This document shows, piece by piece, positions 61,113 through 64,000 of a stretch of DNA of 64,000 nt. Source of the DNA: Imperialibacter roseus (GTDB lineage Bacteria; Bacteroidota; Bacteroidia; Cytophagales; Cyclobacteriaceae); NCBI RefSeq assembly GCF_032999765.1, contig NZ_CP136051.1:5598501-5662500 (forward strand). Reading direction: 5' to 3'. Position 1 is the stretch's first letter. The number at the start of each line of letters is the position of its first letter. The notes beneath the pieces are model-generated. The model had not been told where the DNA came from. It saw only the letters and a list, made by a program, of their open reading frames with translations, and searched no databases. A program made the position numbers and the translations under genes.

Positions 61113-64000
61113 TCAGAAGTTCCCAGCGCTTGATTTATCCTCAAGTTCCGAGGGCAGCAAACCATACTCTTCTTTGAAGCATTTCGAAAAATAAGAAAGG
61201 TTATTGAAGCCCACCTCAAAGGCAATTTCTGTCACGGTGGCGCTCCTCTTCCGGATGAGCTGGTGAGCTCGCTTCAACCGGATGGATCTGATGAACTCGC
61301 TGGGCGATTGGTCAGTAAGTGCCTTCAGCTTACGGTGGAGGTGCATCCGACTCATGGCCATCTCGTCACTCAGCCATTCTACGCTTAATTCCGAACCTGC
61401 CAGATGCTTCTCCACGAGCGCCACCGCTTTTCTGATAAAAGTTTCGTCCATTGACATGGCTTCTACTGGACTCGGCTCCAACAAGACCTGCTGGCGGATT
61501 CTTTCCCTCAACTTTTGTCTGATATTAATCAGGTTGTCAATCCGCACGGCCAACTCTTTTCCGTCAAATGGCTTGGTTAAATAGTCATCAGCTCCTGTTA
61601 CAAGCCCTTCAATTTTATCTTGACTGTCGGCCCGGGCGGTCAGAAGCACAACAGGAATATGTGAAGTGGCTACATGTTCCTTCAATTTCTTCGTCAATGT
61701 ATATCCATCCATGACCGGCATCATTATATCGCTGATGATCAAATCGGGTACCTTTTCTTTGGACATAGCCAACCCTTCTTCTCCATCGCCTGCTTCAAGA
61801 ATTCTAAACTGTCCCTCCAGTTGGCTTTTGATATAGGTTCTCACATCCGAGTTGTCTTCAATCACCAACACGACGAGACGGCCATCGTCAGCCACTACAC
61901 TATTCTCTGTCAAAACTTTGCTTTTAGCCGGCTTTGTGGCAACATCGACGGTCACTTTTTCTGCAACAATTTCGTCTTTCCCAAAGTGAGCACTTCCTTT
62001 AAGCAATTTGACCGTAAACACTGTACCCTTCTCTCTGGTGCTATTGACACTAATTGACCCATGATGAAGCTCAACAAGTTCCCGGGTCAGCGCCAGCCCG
62101 ATCCCTGAACCTTCCTGAAATCTAGTCGTTGAGCTATCTACCTGATAAAACCTCTCGAAAATATTTTTCAGTTGATCTTCAGGGATTCCAATGCCTGAAT
62201 CCGCCACATCAATTTCGACGGATTCTTGTAATTCTCTTATGGTCAAACTGATGCTTCCGCCGTCTTCTGTGAACTTAATTGCGTTAGTGATTAGATTAAA
62301 AAAGACTTTTTCAATTTTGTCGACATCAAAAAAAATGTCCAGCGAGTCTACCTCCGAGTAAATAGACAACGTCAACCCTCGGCGATCTGCCAGCGAGTCA
62401 AATGATCTGGTCAGGCCTTTCACAAATGATACCAAATCATATTTTGCAGCTTCTAACTTCAGCAAGCCGGTCTCCAGCTTCGACAGATCCAAAAGCTGGT
62501 TGATCAAGCGCAAAAGCCGGTCGGCGTTGGACTTCATCATGCTCAGCACGCTGCCCGGCATCACTGCATCGTTGCCATCCGCCCGATCGTTTAGCGGGCC
62601 AAGTATTAGGGTGAGCGGTGTTCGAAACTCATGGGAAATATTGGCAAAGAAGTTAGATTTCACTTTGTCCATTTCCTGAAGCTGCCTGGCCTGCTCCTTA
62701 AGCTGTGCATTCTTTTGCTCGATTTCTTGTGTTCGCTGTCCTACAATGCGTTCAAGCACCAATTTTTCTTCTTTAAGTTGTTTGGAGCGCCGACGAATAA
62801 TGAACTGTATCGTTCCCACAAACAACGCCAGGTAAATGACAAATGCCCACCAGGTGCGATACCATGGCGGAAGGATCAAAAAAGCATAGGAATCAACCTT
62901 TCCCTGCACACCATAAATGTTTCTCCCTCGTACATAGAAAGTATAAGACCCTTCAGATAAGTTCGTAAAGTCTTTTTGTGTCTCCGTTGTCCAGGCCGAC
63001 CAGTCTTCATCATATCCTCCCAGCATAGTCTGGTATTCGTTTTTTTCTGCAAAGTCGAAACTGGTCGCCGCAAATTGAAACCGAATGAAATTGTTCGGAA
63101 ACTCCAATTTGGGGACTTTCAGTGCTTTTTCCTTCTGGTTCCCACCAAAAATCAGGGAATCATTTTTGGTGATAACCCGCCTTATGAGTGTATTGAAAGG
63201 TCTATCATAATTAACAGAGACGCTATGGTCATGTCGCAACAAAAGATCGTTACCACCCAGCCAGGTAATGCCATTAGGCTCTGAATAGATGTAAAAAAGG
63301 TTGACGTCTTCCAATCCCGCAAAGGCGTTATTCGCCCAGGCGTACTTTCCATCTTCTCCCCTTTTTGCATAGCCAGTATCCCTAACCTTCTTATCACGAT
63401 TGTATATATGTATCCATGCTCTACCATCAGTCCCTTCCTCAAAGAAATAGGCGGCATGAGAGCCATTGGCCAGCATATCTCCAAAAGTAGAATCAGGTCG
63501 AAATTTATTCAGCCCAGCATCAAACTGAAAAATACCACGGTGGGTGACTATAACCTTACCTCCTCCGTATGGATAAACGAAATTTTCAACCATGGAGGGC
63601 AGGCCTCCCAGCGTATCATACAGCTGCGCCTCCTGAATCTCAAGCGGTGAGCCCGGATCCGTTTTCAGTCGATAAATACCACGATGAAAGGTGCTAATCC
63701 AAAGAATACTATCCACGACCAGCATTCGGCGAATTTCCCCTCCGACATCAGGTAGTTTTCCAAGACTCTCCCATTTTCCGCCTTTCACTTCGAACACTGC
63801 CACGCCATCGGTAGTGCCGCCGTAAACAATGTTTGGGTTTTGAGGAGATTGATAAAGTTGGCGATATCCCTGAGGAGCTACAGGAACTTGCTCGAAGCCG
63901 CTTTTAGTCAATACCTTAATGCCAAAATCGGTGGCAACTACTAAAGAACGGTCGACCGTCAGAAAAGACCAGGCGCTATTGGCCCCCTCAATGCCGCTCA
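61113..64000 (-). CDS. Hybrid two-component system protein (HTCS), 5' end cut by window
   Basis: One-chain membrane sensor and DNA-binding regulator. The frame is open to the window edge; the first visible codons (SLVVATDFGIKVL) are inside the beta-propeller, so a TTG near 63911 is not the start. In order: part of the Reg_prop propeller, Y_Y_Y domain (GYDEDWSAWTTETQKDFTNLSEGSYTF), one membrane segment, HisKA (FANISHEFRTPLTLILGP), HATPase (NLITNAIKFTEDG, DSGIGIPEDQL, GSGIGLALTRELV), a receiver with phospho-aspartate in IISDIMMPVMDGY, and a C-terminal AraC-type HTH (VTEIAFEVGFNNLSYFSKCFKEEYG). All catalytic parts are intact. In Bacteroidota such proteins usually activate the adjacent surface or polysaccharide loci, so the downstream surface genes are likely targets. 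Confidence 0.95.
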   Translation of the reverse strand, partial: SGIEGANSAWSFLTVDRSLVVATDFGIKVLTKSGFEQVPVAPQGYRQLYQSPQNPNIVYGGTTDGVAVFEVKGGKWESLGKLPDVGGEIRRMLVVDSILWISTFHRGIYRLKTDPGSPLEIQEAQLYDTLGGLPSMVENFVYPYGGGKVIVTHRGIFQFDAGLNKFRPDSTFGDMLANGSHAAYFFEEGTDGRAWIHIYNRDKKVRDTGYAKRGEDGKYAWANNAFAGLEDVNLFYIYSEPNGITWLGGNDLLLRHDHSVSVNYDRPFNTLIRRVITKNDSLIFGGNQKEKALKVPKLEFPNNFIRFQFAATSFDFAEKNEYQTMLGGYDEDWSAWTTETQKDFTNLSEGSYTFYVRGRNIYGVQGKVDSYAFLILPPWYRTWWAFVIYLALFVGTIQFIIRRRSKQLKEEKLVLERIVGQRTQEIEQKNAQLKEQARQLQEMDKVKSNFFANISHEFRTPLTLILGPLNDRADGNDAVMPGSVLSMMKSNADRLLRLINQLLDLSKLETGLLKLEAAKYDLVSFVKGLTRSFDSLADRRGLTLSIYSEVDSLDIFFDVDKIEKVFFNLITNAIKFTEDGGSISLTIRELQESVEIDVADSGIGIPEDQLKNIFERFYQVDSSTTRFQEGSGIGLALTRELVELHHGSISVNSTREKGTVFTVKLLKGSAHFGKDEIVAEKVTVDVATKPAKSKVLTENSVVADDGRLVVLVIEDNSDVRTYIKSQLEGQFRILEAGDGEEGLAMSKEKVPDLIISDIMMPVMDGYTLTKKLKEHVATSHIPVVLLTARADSQDKIEGLVTGADDYLTKPFDGKELAVRIDNLINIRQKLRERIRQQVLLEPSPVEAMSMDETFIRKAVALVEKHLAGSELSVEWLSDEMAMSRMHLHRKLKALTDQSPSEFIRSIRLKRAHQLIRKRSATVTEIAFEVGFNNLSYFSKCFKEEYGLLPSELEDKSSAGNF

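Noticed and set aside
63900-64000. TTG near 63911 as start of the HTCS protein
   Set aside because: The frame stays open and propeller-like to the window edge, so the gene begins outside.

Overview
The window is about 64 kb of chromosome from a member of the Bacteroidota, most likely a marine-type cytophagalean (Fulvivirga/Imperialibacter/Roseivirga-like; this placement is inference). The evidence for the phylum is the housekeeping promoter form TTG-N20-TAnnTTTG ahead of glyA, the near absence of Shine-Dalgarno sequences, three very large proteins ending in type IX secretion (T9SS) sorting domains, a fused ccoNO cytochrome oxidase gene, and a hybrid two-component system (HTCS) protein with sensor, kinase, receiver and AraC domains in one chain. 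No tRNA, rRNA, CRISPR array, insertion sequence or phage was seen. Gene density is high and no gene-free stretch exceeds 300 bases.

Region 1 (1-16.7 kb) is mostly housekeeping: pheA (cut at the window edge), glyA, tatC and rpiB, a multi-pass membrane protein, rbfA with a LolC/E-type permease, a SNF2/Rad54-type helicase followed by a 58-residue cysteine-tailed peptide, and an ECF sigma/anti-sigma pair divergent from a small DUF6249-like membrane protein. The two divergent units share an almost mirror-symmetric ECF promoter. A nitrilase-type hydrolase, a LolA-fold protein and a large hybrid sensor kinase follow.

Region 2 (16.8-29.1 kb) holds a 3027-residue secreted protein combining leucine-rich repeats, FG-GAP/UnbV, fibronectin III and SBBP-type repeats with a T9SS tail, then a MacB/FtsX-type permease and a Uma2-family nuclease-like gene.

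Region 3 (29.2-41.1 kb) is the complete cbb3 oxidase set on the minus strand: ccoNO-ccoQ-ccoP-ccoG-ccoH-safE, and separately ccoI-ccoS. A retropepsin/PDZ protease and an LTA-synthase-like sulfatase-fold protein sit between them. Both cco units carry a near-identical CRP/FNR-like palindrome (TGACAAAWATCAGT in the reading direction) exactly 44 nt from a perfect TAnnTTTG box, implying oxygen-responsive co-regulation.

Region 4 (41.2-46.6 kb) is a compact set of FAD oxidoreductase, UbiA prenyltransferase, type III polyketide synthase and methyltransferase, probably for a prenylated or quinone phenolic lipid, followed by a CDF zinc exporter and a nitroreductase.

Region 5 (46.6-64 kb) is a co-oriented surface-protein locus: an HTCS regulator (cut at the window edge), a beta-helix protein, a 1735-residue repeat/LRR/T9SS protein, a 1767-residue tail-fibre-like protein and an 835-residue LRR/T9SS protein. 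The T9SS proteins here and the giant of region 2 share a conserved C-terminal module containing DRKRVxGAGVSxSRxRFRAK. This is the best candidate for an undescribed system.
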